64,000 nt of DNA from NCBI RefSeq assembly GCF_002812045.1, contig NZ_NPEG01000006.1, positions 148,172-212,171 of the forward strand, given 5' to 3'. Shown here piece after piece: positions 50,322 through 59,966 of this stretch (positions within the stretch are counted from its first letter, which is position 1; every line of letters begins with the position of its first letter). Below the pieces are notes generated by a model that did no database searches, was not told where the DNA came from, and saw only the letters and a list, made by a program, of their open reading frames with translations. A program made the translations under genes and the position numbers. This stretch comes from Leptospira haakeii (GTDB lineage: Bacteria > Spirochaetota > Leptospiria > Leptospirales > Leptospiraceae).

Positions 50322-51949
50322 GCGCGTTTGCCGCTACTTTCTTTACGATAAGAGTTTGGATTGGTTCCGGTTAACTTTTTGAATTCTAGATAGAATGCTG
50401 ATCTGGAACTAAATCCTGCCTTCGCGCCTATTTCTGTCGTATTCTCATCCGGAAATTCATTCAATAGTATCTTAGCTTCTTCTACCCTATACTGATTGAT
50501 TAAAGACGGGAAATTGGTTTTAAACTCAGTGTTGATCAACTCAGAAAGCTGGTGGATAGTAATCCCAAGTTCTTTCGCCATATGTTCTTCTTTTAAAGAC
50601 TTGGTCAGATAAATTTTTTCTTTTTCCAATAATGCTTCTATCTTAATCACAAAATCTTTCACATCCAAAGAAGAAAGATGGGTTTTGCGATTAGAACCTT
50701 CTTCTTCTTTTCTTCTCAATATCTCTCTGGATAATAATGATACGAATACTGTCAAAGGAGGAAGGTAGTATAATACCCCAAACACGGCCATTCTATTATA
50801 AGGATAAAAGTCGAAATGAAAAATTGTCTTATATAAATCCAGAAGGAGGAAGATCCCCCAAACGGAGATAAAGAACATTTCATACACGGTATTATTCCGG
50901 ATGGAAGAAATATGGGTCTTTCCAAAATAGAATAACATACATCCGTAATTGAGTACTAAGACCAAGATCCTATGATCATACCAGAATTGGTAAAGGGGAA
51001 TGAGAGGATATAAGATACCGGCAAAACAGACCAACCAGAAGAATGGAGATCTATAAACTACACCTGAATTTTCCTTATTCCAAGCTGCCAAATAGAAGAA
51101 GAAGACTATATGTGTAATTCCCAAAAATAGGAAATAATTATGACGAAATAGGTTATTTTCATTCCCGACAATGGATGCGAATTCTTTTCCATGTAAAAAA
51201 TACAGAGTGGCCGCCACGGCGGTTAAGTGTAGAGGTAAGGCCAAAAACAAAATTTTTCTGGATTTAAAATACAGGTATAAATTATAACCAAAGGCCAAAA
51301 ACAACACGAATCCCACACTTAGGAATAGGACTGACCTCAGTCTTACGATTACCATATAATCATCTTCTGATAATAATCGAACCGGATAATTGATGTCTTC
51401 GTTGGACAAAACATAAAGGTAGAAGGTCCGTTCTTCTTTAGGCTCCAAACGGATATTGAAATGAGGAAGTGGAGAAATAAAATCGTTCCAGATAGGATCC
51501 AGATCATAACCGGCAAATCCCGCCTCGAAATTCCCTTTGGAATCCACGGAACAAAGTTCTGCGTCCGGAACATTTAACCAAAGTAAGGCCAAGGTCCTAT
51601 GAAGTTGTTCTTTTCCATCATTTGCAAGCCTGAACCTCAGCCAATTCCCAGACTGACTTCTTTTTAAACGTAAAACATTTCCGGTATTATGATGCCATTC
51701 CAACTGATGGAGAGAGGAGATTGTTTCCGGCTTACAATGTCGGAACTGATATCCCCTGTATCTATATTCCATTTTTGAACTGATATTTTCCACGGGGGAA
51801 GAAGGGGTGAGTCGAATGGTATCTGCAGATGGAAGAATCGGCCCTGCGCTTAAATTTGCTCCAGTGATACCCAAGAAGAATAGAATCAGAAATCGAAAAT
51901 AGATATTAGAAAGGAAGGAATTTCGGATCCTATGACTGGATTGTTTCAT
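50318..51949 (-). CDS. 7TM-DISM receptor fused to an AraC-type DNA-binding domain
   Basis: 543 residues. N-terminal signal/anchor, then a periplasmic beta-sandwich (7TMR-DISMED2; '[21 protein letters not shown]', '[16 protein letters not shown]', in parts), followed by about seven hydrophobic helices (about residues 205-410). The cytoplasmic C-terminal AraC/XylS helix-turn-helix has '[20 protein letters not shown]' and '[34 protein letters not shown]' (given as pieces). A one-component membrane sensor-regulator. It is divergent from sbtA across 520 bases, making the bicarbonate/complex-I-like operon a natural target; that link is inference. Confidence 0.88.
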   Translation of the reverse strand: MKQSSHRIRNSFLSNIYFRFLILFFLGITGANLSAGPILPSADTIRLTPSSPVENISSKMEYRYRGYQFRHCKPETISSLHQLEWHHNTGNVLRLKRSQSGNWLRFRLANDGKEQLHRTLALLWLNVPDAELCSVDSKGNFEAGFAGYDLDPIWNDFISPLPHFNIRLEPKEERTFYLYVLSNEDINYPVRLLSEDDYMVIVRLRSVLFLSVGFVLFLAFGYNLYLYFKSRKILFLALPLHLTAVAATLYFLHGKEFASIVGNENNLFRHNYFLFLGITHIVFFFYLAAWNKENSGVVYRSPFFWLVCFAGILYPLIPLYQFWYDHRILVLVLNYGCMLFYFGKTHISSIRNNTVYEMFFISVWGIFLLLDLYKTIFHFDFYPYNRMAVFGVLYYLPPLTVFVSLLSREILRRKEEEGSNRKTHLSSLDVKDFVIKIEALLEKEKIYLTKSLKEEHMAKELGITIHQLSELINTEFKTNFPSLINQYRVEEAKILLNEFPDENTTEIGAKAGFSSRSAFYLEFKKLTGTNPNSYRKESSGKRA

Positions 51950-51976
51950 TTAAGCCTAATACCAGTGAATCCCTTT

Positions 51977-51993
51977 CCTGGTAGGATACCAGG
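51977..51993. promoter_or_regulatory. Inverted repeat in the leader of the AraC-type regulator
   Basis: CCTGGTA and TACCAGG around GGA, a perfect 7-bp dyad just upstream of the regulator start. Candidate autoregulatory operator. On the plus strand it is followed by TATTTTT, so it could also stop readthrough towards sbtA. Confidence 0.5.
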
Positions 51994-52096
51994 TATTTTT
52001 CCACAGTCATTCCATTTTTTACCAAAAACAATACTTAGGTCGAGTTTAGTTCAAAATTATAAGAAATTCCAAAAACCTAAACCCAGCTATCTAAAA

Positions 52097-52124
52097 TTAT
52101 AATCTTGGAATTTCAAGATTATAA
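52097..52124. promoter_or_regulatory. 11-bp inverted repeat between regulator and sbtA
   Basis: TTATAATCTTG and CAAGATTATAA separated by GAATTT; outer CTAAA/TTTAG bases extend it with one bulge. Located about 350 bases upstream of sbtA and 148 from the regulator start. Candidate operator for the 7TM/AraC protein. Confidence 0.5.
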
Positions 52125-52471
52125 GATTTAGGCATTCTTTCAAAGACAAAAACGAAACAAGAGAAGGAAGGATTTTTATCCCAGCTTCATTAGATCTGTG
52201 GAGAAAAAGTAAGTAAATCTCCTTTTGCAAAATAGCCCTAAAGTATGATGTCAGGCTGTCATTATCTATTCAAAATCCAAATGTTCTGCTGATAATTTAA
52301 GCATGAAAAGTCCAATAGTTTAAATCTTAGAAAATTTTTACTAAATCAGAATTTTTTAGTGTCCAATTTTATAAGTTTGGAAGGTCTTGTATTATATAAG
52401 TTCGTCCCTTATTAAGGATTAGAACAAAAAAGTCGGGAAACCTGGACACAAAACCCGAGGAGAAAAACCAA

Positions 52472-53443
52472 ATGGCAGATTCGGCGATTATACAGAACAT
52501 ACTTAACCCACCGGTACTGTTCTTCTTTTTAGGAATGGGAGTCATCATCTTCAAATCGGATTTGGTGATCCCTGAGGCTCTATCGAAATTCTTTTCGATG
52601 TATTTACTATTTGCGATCGGATTCAAGGGAGGCCACGAACTTTATAAGACTCCTTTTAGTTCCGAACATGCATTAACTCTTCTTGCATGTAGCATCATGG
52701 CAACTTTAGTACCGATCTACGCTTATTTTATTCTTAAGACCAAATTAGAGAAACATAACGCTGCTGCCTTGGCCGGATCTTTTGGATCGATCAGTGCGGT
52801 AACATTCGTAACTGCAGGTGCATATCTTCATAATTTGAATATCGAATACGGTGGTTTTATCGTAGCTGGTATGGCTCTTATGGAATCTCCTGCGATCGTA
52901 ATCGCAGTTATCTTAGACAGACTTTCTAAAAATAAAGCTAACGGTGGCGGATCCATTAACTGGAAAGCTCTTCTTCATGAAGCGTTATTTGGATCTTCTA
53001 TCTATCTTTTAGTAGGTGCCTTGATCGTAGGTTACTTGACCGGAGATAGCGGCTGGAATGCTGAGAAACCATTTACGGAAGATCTATTTAAAGGAATCCT
53101 AACATTCTTCCTTTTGGATATGGGAATTTCTGCGGCAAAAAGATTCAAAGAACTTACTCACGTAGGCTTCTTCCTCATTGCTGCTGCAATCCTATTAATG
53201 GTGATCAACGCGAGCATAGGACTACTTCTCACTAAGGTTATCCATATGCCGGAAGGAGATGCATTAATGTTCGTAGTTCTTTGTGCTTCCGCTTCTTATA
53301 TCGCGGTTCCAGCGGCAATGAAGGATATGATCCCGGAAGCAAATCCGAGCATCTATCTTACGGTGGCATTATCAATCGTATTCCCGATCAATATTATCCT
53401 CGGGATCCCATTGTATCACTACTTAGTTAAAGCTATCATGTAG
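52472..53443 (+). CDS. sbtA: SbtA-family sodium-dependent bicarbonate transporter
   Basis: 323 residues with about ten hydrophobic helices in two halves. SbtA signatures are the N-terminal 'LNPPVLFFFLGMGVIIFKSD', 'YLLFAIGFKGG', 'AAALAGSFGSISAVTFVTAG' and 'YGGFIVAGMALMESPAIV' in the first half. The second half has 'LDMGISAAKRFKEL', 'EGDALMFVVLCASASYIAVPAAM' (in parts) and the terminal 'NPSIYLTVALSIVFPINI'. In cyanobacteria SbtA imports bicarbonate with sodium at high affinity. No SbtB-like PII protein is adjacent. A terminator follows, then the channel and complex-I-like genes. Confidence 0.92.
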   Translation: MADSAIIQNILNPPVLFFFLGMGVIIFKSDLVIPEALSKFFSMYLLFAIGFKGGHELYKTPFSSEHALTLLACSIMATLVPIYAYFILKTKLEKHNAAALAGSFGSISAVTFVTAGAYLHNLNIEYGGFIVAGMALMESPAIVIAVILDRLSKNKANGGGSINWKALLHEALFGSSIYLLVGALIVGYLTGDSGWNAEKPFTEDLFKGILTFFLLDMGISAAKRFKELTHVGFFLIAAAILLMVINASIGLLLTKVIHMPEGDALMFVVLCASASYIAVPAAMKDMIPEANPSIYLTVALSIVFPINIILGIPLYHYLVKAIM

Positions 53444-53453
53444 GGTATTTTTC

Positions 53454-53484
53454 CCCTCCGGGAGTTTCTCTCGGAGGGTTTATT
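53454..53484 (+). terminator. Terminator after sbtA
   Basis: CCCTCCG and CGGAGGG with inner GAG/CTC pairs around TTT, followed by TTTATTTTTATTT. It separates sbtA from the outer-membrane channel transcriptionally, at least in part. Confidence 0.85.
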
Positions 53485-53555
53485 TTTATTTAATATAAAA
53501 AAACGTAAAATTCTTTGGACAATCCCCGAAACCTGGGATTTTTGTATCCGTTTTT

Positions 53556-53582
53556 AAATATTAGAAGTAATTTCTAATATTT
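53556..53582. promoter_or_regulatory. Perfect 11-bp inverted repeat before the outer-membrane channel gene
   Basis: AAATATTAGAA (53556-53566), loop GTAAT, TTCTAATATTT (53572-53582), ending 26 bases before the ATG. The position near the expected promoter or leader of the channel-hyf operon suggests an operator or a leader hairpin. Sequence differs from the sbtA upstream repeat. Confidence 0.55.
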
Positions 53583-53608
53583 GGGACAAATAAAACACGG
53601 AGAACCAT

Positions 53609-55540
53609 ATGAAAATGTTTCGATTCTTTAAAACAATCCACCAAATCCGATCGATTGGTAAATTCAGTTTAATTCTACTATTTTTAACCGTTGGTTCCCA
53701 GAGCATAATTGCTCAAGCGGCTAATAAAGGAACCGTAACGGCAGAACCTAGCCCGACACCAGTCACCGCGACTCCTCAAAAGTCCGCTACAGAGGAAGAA
53801 GATAGTTATGTATCACCTATGAAATCGGGCGGTTTGACTCCTGATTTCACAAGAAGTACATTCTTCGAACCGGAACTCGGAAAAAAAGTCGCTAATCATA
53901 AAAAGGCATGGTTAAACGACTGGATCAGGGTAGGAGCGTATGTTCGTCCTAGATACGAGGACAGATATAACCTAGCATTCGATAAATCGAATAAGGGTTA
54001 TACATCCAGGGCGATGCAAACCTCTCAGGTTTTCTTCATTATAGATCCGAGCCCTTATTTTTCTGCAAAAGTTACCTTCCAAGATGCAAGAGTCTGGGGG
54101 GGAGAAACTCCAGCAAGTGTTGGCGACGTTCGTGCGAACGTTTTCGATGCAGCCGGAACAACTACATCTAGTAATCCTGCTGCAGGCTCCGGGGCAACTA
54201 TCCCTAGCCAAACAACTCTTCGAGAAGCTTTTATCCTTTTGAAAAAACTCCCTTTAGATGCGAAGGTTCAGTTAGGTAGACAGATTTTAGCTTACGGAGA
54301 CCAGAGATTACTTGGTGGGGCCAATTGGACAATGAACGGTCTGTCTTATGACGGAGCTCGTATCATGTTCGATCAAGACAATTACAAGATCCACTTCTTT
54401 GGGACTAAGATTGCGGCAAACCAGAACGGAGTGAACGGAGTAGTTTCGGCTAATGCACCTATTAGTGTTACCGACCCGGTTACTAAAAAGACGACTGTAG
54501 TAAATCCTGGACAACCTGATCAATACATCGTTGGTACCTATAACTCTGTAACTGCAAAAGATTGGTTTACTCTTGATGTTTACTCGATCGGGCTTTTGAC
54601 AAAAAAGACTGCGATTGCAGGAGCTAAATCAGATTTAGATCTTTATAATAACTCTTGGGCAAAACAACAAAGTGATCTAATCACAACTGGTTTTAGGATC
54701 ACTAATAGAACTGCGAATAATAATCTTCCTAAAGATGGATTCTGGGGAGCTTTGGATTGGGCAATAGAAAGCGCATGGCAAACTGGAGCAACTGGAGAAA
54801 GATCTGTAAAAGATCCTCTTTTGAATTCTTATGTGCAACAAAACGTAGCTGGACTTGCTACTTCTAACTACGGTACCCAAGCACAAAAATATTCCGGATC
54901 TATGCATGTTTTCCAGACCGGTTATACTTTTTTTGAAAAGTTAAGAGCAGGTTTCCAATATACTTATGCTTCCGGGGACAGAAACCGCACGGATGGAAGT
55001 AACGGCACCTTCCAAACTCTTACAAACCCACGCTTTGGAGTATTCCCTTATTGGAATAACGTAGCAGGTCTCTCCGAGAATATTGATACTAAAAACTTAA
55101 GTTCTTATAATTTCAATTTTTCGTATAAGACTGACCATTACGGAACATTCTACGCTGCTTACATCATCAATAACAAAGTCCAGACACAAGATGCTTGGTA
55201 TGCAATCAACGGTTCTGCAAACACTGGGGCTTCTACTGAAAGTAATGGTGTTGGGCAAACAACAATCCAAGTCGGCGGAACAGGAAAAAACATTTATAAC
55301 GAATTCGATTTAACTTGGATGTACGTTTTAAACGATTACGTTTCGATCTGGATCGGTGGTGGTATCTTGACTGCGGGTAATGCTGTTAAGAATCAAAGAA
55401 ACGCTCTATACCATTATAATCTTCAAGCTGTCGGAACAGAATCCGCAGGTCTCCATTTGAACACAGGAGTCGCGACAGGAGCGAACGGAACAGCCTCTAT
55501 GGCTCATATGTTCTTCTTCCAAGTAAACGCAGGCTTCTAA
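53609..55540 (+). CDS. Alginate-export-type outer membrane beta-barrel (putative channel)
   Basis: 643 residues. Signal peptide ending near 'SIIAQA' (about residue 35), then a Thr/Pro/Glu linker. The barrel has the hallmarks of the alginate_exp family: 'WIRVGAYVRPRYEDRYN', 'VFFIIDPSPYFSAKVTFQDAR' (in parts), 'KVQLGRQILAYGDQRLLGG' and alternating aromatic strands to the C-terminal Phe ('FFQVNAGF'). The family includes AlgE-like anion channels; the substrate is unknown. Thirteen bases before the first complex-I-like gene, so probably cotranscribed and possibly the outer-membrane entry for the same solute. Confidence 0.82.
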   Translation: MKMFRFFKTIHQIRSIGKFSLILLFLTVGSQSIIAQAANKGTVTAEPSPTPVTATPQKSATEEEDSYVSPMKSGGLTPDFTRSTFFEPELGKKVANHKKAWLNDWIRVGAYVRPRYEDRYNLAFDKSNKGYTSRAMQTSQVFFIIDPSPYFSAKVTFQDARVWGGETPASVGDVRANVFDAAGTTTSSNPAAGSGATIPSQTTLREAFILLKKLPLDAKVQLGRQILAYGDQRLLGGANWTMNGLSYDGARIMFDQDNYKIHFFGTKIAANQNGVNGVVSANAPISVTDPVTKKTTVVNPGQPDQYIVGTYNSVTAKDWFTLDVYSIGLLTKKTAIAGAKSDLDLYNNSWAKQQSDLITTGFRITNRTANNNLPKDGFWGALDWAIESAWQTGATGERSVKDPLLNSYVQQNVAGLATSNYGTQAQKYSGSMHVFQTGYTFFEKLRAGFQYTYASGDRNRTDGSNGTFQTLTNPRFGVFPYWNNVAGLSENIDTKNLSSYNFNFSYKTDHYGTFYAAYIINNKVQTQDAWYAINGSANTGASTESNGVGQTTIQVGGTGKNIYNEFDLTWMYVLNDYVSIWIGGGILTAGNAVKNQRNALYHYNLQAVGTESAGLHLNTGVATGANGTASMAHMFFFQVNAGF

Positions 55541-55553
55541 AAAAGGAACACAT

Positions 55554-57275
55554 ATGACAGTATTGGCTTATCTATCCGTCATAACTTCTCTGCTTGCACC
55601 GTTTCTAATAGGAAATGTGCTCGGAGTAGATTTTTTCGGGAAAGATAGTTCGATCGGTCTTGGGTTATCTCTCCAAGCGATACTAGGTAGTTTCATAGCC
55701 GTATATGTATACGGTTACGAAAAAGAAAGAAAGGCGTTGGTCATTTTTGGCTACGCCGTTTTTTTTCTAAGTACAGGAATTTGTTACCTGGTAGGAAAAA
55801 GTTTGTGGCTGGTCCTCTTCTGGGAATTGTCCACGATAAGCGCCTTTCTTCTTTATATCGGAGGCAAATGGAATGATGCCTCCATACGAAGTTTTGTAGC
55901 CTTGGTTGCTGCCGGTGGGATTGGCGCCTTCTGTTTTACGTTCTGGATCTTTTCGAATGATCCAAGGTCCGGATTATTTTTCTTGATCTTGGGACTTTTG
56001 ATCAAGTCAGCATTTTTCGGAGTTCATTTCTGGTTGCCGGAAGCACATGCAGGAGCACCTGCTCACGCTTCTGCAGCTTATTCCGGTTTATTAGTGAATC
56101 TACCTCTTGTATTATTTTCTAAATTTGCTCTTCCACTTTTACCTGGAACTCATTATGCAACAATCCTGATACCGCTCGCCGGCATCGGAGTATTATGGGC
56201 AGGGATCACCGCATTATTCAGTAGAGAAGTTAAAAAATCCATCGCTTATAGCACGGTGGAAAATATGAACTTCTTGTGGCTAAGCTTACTTATCTCCGCT
56301 TATTGGCAATCCAGTGAGCAAGAAAGTTTAAGAATGCTTAGTAAGGCATTCGGAGTTCTTTTCCTAATCTCCTTGGTACATCATAGTATCAGCAAAACAT
56401 TTCAGTTCTTATTCTTCGGATACCTTACTAAATTATCCGGAAAATCGGAATCGGATGAAAATACAGGCGTGGGAAGGATTAGTGGAATTCCTACATTTTT
56501 AGCAGCAATCGGAACAATGAGCTTTCTTGCGATTCCAGGAACGACAGGCTTTTTATCCGAATCAACATTTATCAAATTATTATCCGCAGTTTTAGAAGTT
56601 ACTGATACAAGTGCAGCACTTGTTCTACCACTTCTCATTTTAGTCTGCACAGGTTTAGCGGTAGGAGCAGCGGCTCACTTAAAACTTTTCCTTGGACTTG
56701 TTCTTTCCAGACCTCGCACAAATTTCGAAGACCATGGAAAGAATACAACGATCAATGTTTCCTTATTTTTGACCGGAGCCTTAGTGCTAATTTCACCTCT
56801 GATCATTCTAAGTCTCACAAACTATTATGCAGTGAGAGTGGAATGGCTGGATTTCTCTTGGTTTAGAGGGATCGGTATCTTGAATGTAATCGGTCTAGTC
56901 ATACTGTTAAGCGTAGGGTTGTTAGGACTCAGACATAAGATCAAAGAGAGAAAACTGTGGGATTGTGGCGGCTTATTCGGCGGATCGGAAGTGGCGATCG
57001 CGAGTTCAGCTCTTTCCGATCCGCTAGCCGCTCCTTTAGGCAGATATTTTGCAGACGAAGCGGGCAATTCCAGATTAGACAAAGGGTTCATTAAGATTCT
57101 ATTAAGAATACTTTCTTCTTTGAAAGCTAAGATCAGGGGAGCGGATGATGAATCCATCTCCGTAGACTTAACTTATTCATCTTTTACTGTATTAACAATC
57201 TTGATCGTAATCATCATCGTTCGTCTTGCGGAGGGAGACATATGGTCACAGCTACTTTCTTATTGGGCATTCTGA
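55554..57275 (+). CDS. Proton-conducting antiporter-like subunit (NuoL/HyfB type)
   Basis: 573 residues, about 14 hydrophobic helices. Carries the key charged residues of complex-I antiporter subunits: Glu in 'VLFWELSTISAF', Lys in 'LLIKSAFFGVHFWLPEAHAG', Lys in 'HHSISKTFQFLFFG' and Lys in 'STFIKLLSAV'. The 'WLPEAHAGAPAHASAAYSG' segment is the classical Proton_antipo_M signature. Order and companions match hyfB of hydrogenase-4. First of six tightly linked complex-I-like genes. Confidence 0.9.
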   Translation: MTVLAYLSVITSLLAPFLIGNVLGVDFFGKDSSIGLGLSLQAILGSFIAVYVYGYEKERKALVIFGYAVFFLSTGICYLVGKSLWLVLFWELSTISAFLLYIGGKWNDASIRSFVALVAAGGIGAFCFTFWIFSNDPRSGLFFLILGLLIKSAFFGVHFWLPEAHAGAPAHASAAYSGLLVNLPLVLFSKFALPLLPGTHYATILIPLAGIGVLWAGITALFSREVKKSIAYSTVENMNFLWLSLLISAYWQSSEQESLRMLSKAFGVLFLISLVHHSISKTFQFLFFGYLTKLSGKSESDENTGVGRISGIPTFLAAIGTMSFLAIPGTTGFLSESTFIKLLSAVLEVTDTSAALVLPLLILVCTGLAVGAAAHLKLFLGLVLSRPRTNFEDHGKNTTINVSLFLTGALVLISPLIILSLTNYYAVRVEWLDFSWFRGIGILNVIGLVILLSVGLLGLRHKIKERKLWDCGGLFGGSEVAIASSALSDPLAAPLGRYFADEAGNSRLDKGFIKILLRILSSLKAKIRGADDESISVDLTYSSFTVLTILIVIIIVRLAEGDIWSQLLSYWAF

Positions 57276-58132
57276 TCCAAATTTTAGCCTTTATATCTCT
57301 TCCTTTCTTATGTGGAGGTATTCTCCAAAAGATCAGGGCTTATGCCCAAGGCAGAAGAGGTGCACCTGTTCTCCAGATCCTATATGACACTGTCCGAATG
57401 ATCAAGAAAAGTCCGATAGACGGTCCTTTCTCTGGATTTTTTTCGGAGAGTTCCGCGATATTCGCTTTTGCTTTCGGATTGGTTTTATGGTCCTTAGTTT
57501 CTTTCGAATGGGCTTCCTTATTACTGATCCCATTTTTGATAGGAATGATCCGATTTGCTACTGTGGCTTATGCGGTAGAGAATGGAACTTCTTTCGGTGG
57601 AATGGGAGCAGCAAGAGAAACTCTCCTTTTCATCTTCGGCGAACCAATCCTGATCTTAGTGCTTGTAGTATTAGAATCTAATGTAGTATTTCACGAAAAC
57701 TTCGCACATATTTCTTTTGCGATCCTGTTCTTCTTGGGAGCAACATTGATCGTTCTTTCTGAACTCGCCAAACCACCATTTGATGATCCAAGAACTCACT
57801 TAGAACTTACAATGGTTCACGAGGCAATGTTATTAGAAGCTTCAGGAAGAACTAGGGCATTTTTCGAACTAGCTCACCAATTCAAAACTGCTTCTTTGTT
57901 CTTACTTCTTACCAAACTGGGACTGGAACATGTGGAAGTATTTTTAGGAGTTTCCTCCGTTCCGATCTGGAAAGAGTTAGCTTCCTTCGGAGGGGCCATT
58001 CTTCTTTCCGCGTTAATCGGTTACTGGGAAGCGAATAGCACCCGAAGAAAATGGATTTGGATCCCGGAATTACTCGGACTGAATTTTATCTTCATGCTGA
58101 TCTTGGGAATTCTCCTGAAACTAGGTAAATAA
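57242..58132 (+). CDS. NuoH/HyfC-like membrane subunit
   Basis: 296 residues, about eight helices. NuoH/HyfC landmarks: 'GRRGAPVLQILYDTVRMIKKSP' near the start, 'YAVENGTSFGGMGAARETLLFIF' (in parts), and 'ELAKPPFDDPRTHLELTMVHEAMLLE' (in parts) with conserved acidic residues that connect the redox and membrane arms. Starts inside hyfB (34-base overlap) with GGAGGGAG in front of the ATG. Not the standard NADH dehydrogenase set: no NuoE/F/G genes are near. Confidence 0.92.
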   Translation: MVTATFLLGILIQILAFISLPFLCGGILQKIRAYAQGRRGAPVLQILYDTVRMIKKSPIDGPFSGFFSESSAIFAFAFGLVLWSLVSFEWASLLLIPFLIGMIRFATVAYAVENGTSFGGMGAARETLLFIFGEPILILVLVVLESNVVFHENFAHISFAILFFLGATLIVLSELAKPPFDDPRTHLELTMVHEAMLLEASGRTRAFFELAHQFKTASLFLLLTKLGLEHVEVFLGVSSVPIWKELASFGGAILLSALIGYWEANSTRRKWIWIPELLGLNFIFMLILGILLKLGK

Positions 58133-58134
58133 AT

Positions 58135-58746
58135 ATGAGCGCAGACCTTAGTTATCTTATCATTTTACTGACCGGTGTGGTCATTCTTTTAGAAAACAGG
58201 CTTAAGAGGGTAGTCATCCTTTTGGGTATCCAAGGTTTTCTTTTACTTCTTCCTTTATACCAAGAAGAAAGTGGAGACGGTTTCCACTCTATCTTCTTAG
58301 CTGCGATGGTAATCGTATTTAAAGGGATCTTAACTCCTATCATCCTTTTTTGGACAGCGAGAAGGATACATTCCCCAGAATCAACTTTTCCTAAAGTAGG
58401 TTACCTTCCCACACTCGCACTTCTGTTTGCGGGCGCTGCGGCTTGTTACTTCTTTATGGATATAGTCTCCGCATTCTTTGGGAAGTCCCATCAATACGGA
58501 TTATTATATGTCCTTCTCCTAATATACATCGGAGTGATCGGATTTATCGTAAGAAGGAACTGGATTGGCGTAATCGCATGTTTCAGTATCTTTGAGAATG
58601 GAACATTCTTACTTACACTCCTTCTAAAATCGGGAGTTCCGATAGGAAGCGAGTTCGGATCCTTTTTGGATGCTGTATTGATCATAGGAGCCGGTGCCGC
58701 GCTCAGGATCAATAGCGAACAATATAAGGGGGAAACATCCAGATGA
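58135..58746 (+). CDS. HyfE-like membrane subunit (NuoK-related)
   Basis: 203 residues, about six helices. 'LENRLKRVVILLGIQGFLLLLP' and 'CFSIFENGTFLLTLLL', with Glu inside the membrane, match the HyfE family. Starts 2 bases after the hyfC-like gene and overlaps the hyfF-like gene by four bases. Confidence 0.85.
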   Translation: MSADLSYLIILLTGVVILLENRLKRVVILLGIQGFLLLLPLYQEESGDGFHSIFLAAMVIVFKGILTPIILFWTARRIHSPESTFPKVGYLPTLALLFAGAAACYFFMDIVSAFFGKSHQYGLLYVLLLIYIGVIGFIVRRNWIGVIACFSIFENGTFLLTLLLKSGVPIGSEFGSFLDAVLIIGAGAALRINSEQYKGETSR

Positions 58747-59966
58747 ACTTCGATATTCTTTTAGGGATCGGAGCAGGAGTCTTCGTCCTAATTTTTCTGA
58801 CTTATGTTTTAGCTCCTACTAAGAACCAGACCAATTTACTATTTTGGTCCATATTACTTGTTATTTGTGCTGCAATCAATATTGCGGTCTGGATCATAAG
58901 TGATTGGAGCGAGGAAGTCTCCACTCTGCAATGGGTCTTGATAGAAGCGACCACATTCGTTGGCGCATTACTTATCTCCTCCAGTAGAACTGCAAAATCA
59001 TTTCCGATCGCTTGGAAATTTTTGCTGATCAACTCTTTCGGATTAGGTATCGCATTCTTGGGGATCATACTCATTCGGTCTTCTTTGCATGTAATCAATC
59101 AGCCGATCGAATTTTTAGCGGCAAATTCCTCTTCCCATCCTGAGATCATTTGGGTGGAAATCGGTCTTTGGCTCGCAATCTTCGGATACACAGCTAAGCT
59201 CGGACTTTTCCCAAATCACGTCTGGATAGAAGATACTTATGGAGAAAGTCCCACTCAGGTGTCTTCTTTACTTTCTTCATTCATTCCTGTTTCAGTTTGT
59301 TTTGCGCTTAGACCTTTCGTACATCTGGATCACCAACTTTTCCCTCATACATTCAGCGGAGCCGATGGTTTATTGGTCTTAGGAATATTAACAATTTTCT
59401 TAAGTATCTTTGCAGTATACGATCGTGATGATATCAGAAGAATTTCCGCAAAAGTTGCTCTTTTCCACACTGGAGCCTTGGCGGTTTTCCTTTGGATGGA
59501 TTTAAACGATACCGCCTTCTTATTCATGATGGCGACTAACTTAGTGGTGAAATCACTTTTATTCATCAGCATGGGAATTGTGAGAATGGATGCAGGAAAA
59601 AGAGAACTTCACAAGATTATCCAAGCGGACTCGATCAACAAACCTGCATTGTCTCTATTCATCTTAGCTCTCTTCTTGGCATTCGTTATGCCAGGATCGC
59701 CAATCTTCGTGACGGATATTATTCTGATCAAGGCAGGGCAGATAGGTGGAAAAACATTCGTGATCCTGGTCCCAATTTTAGGAATCATATTCTTTGGAGT
59801 GATGTTGTATAAACTGGCTCCTTTATTGAATATCAAAGGAAGACCTTTTTCAAAAGATCTTTCTACCATCCTTAGGATCAGAATGACTAATGGATTTTTC
59901 CTACTTCTACTTCTTCTCAGCACAGGTTGCTGGGGATTTTACCTGTTATTACAAGGTGTATTATGA
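58743..59966 (+). CDS. Proton-conducting antiporter-like subunit (HyfF type)
   Basis: 407 residues, about 12 helices. Ion-path residues are kept: Glu in 'VLIEATTFVGALLI', Lys in 'GYTAKLGLFPNHVWIEDTYGES', His in 'ALFHTGALAV', Lys in 'NLVVKSLLFISMG', Lys in 'DIILIKAGQ'. 'TAKLGLFPNHVWIEDTYGESPTQVS' (in parts) is typical of HyfF/Ehr-type subunits. With the HyfB-like protein this gives two potential ion channels. ATGA overlap with the large-subunit gene. Confidence 0.9.
   Translation: MNFDILLGIGAGVFVLIFLTYVLAPTKNQTNLLFWSILLVICAAINIAVWIISDWSEEVSTLQWVLIEATTFVGALLISSSRTAKSFPIAWKFLLINSFGLGIAFLGIILIRSSLHVINQPIEFLAANSSSHPEIIWVEIGLWLAIFGYTAKLGLFPNHVWIEDTYGESPTQVSSLLSSFIPVSVCFALRPFVHLDHQLFPHTFSGADGLLVLGILTIFLSIFAVYDRDDIRRISAKVALFHTGALAVFLWMDLNDTAFLFMMATNLVVKSLLFISMGIVRMDAGKRELHKIIQADSINKPALSLFILALFLAFVMPGSPIFVTDIILIKAGQIGGKTFVILVPILGIIFFGVMLYKLAPLLNIKGRPFSKDLSTILRIRMTNGFFLLLLLLSTGCWGFYLLLQGVL

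Larger units (their letters stand above)
51950..52471. other. Divergent regulatory region between the AraC-type regulator and sbtA
   Basis: About 520 bases without a gene, strongly AT-rich. Two good inverted repeats: CCTGGTA-GGA-TACCAGG (51977-51993), 28 bases before the regulator start, and TTATAATCTTG-GAATTT-CAAGATTATAA (52097-52124). The sbtA gene has a long leader, and GAGGAG precedes its ATG at 52472. TATTATATAA at about 52391-52400 could be a -10 region for sbtA, without a clear -35. The unusual length and repeats suggest regulated expression. Confidence 0.6.
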
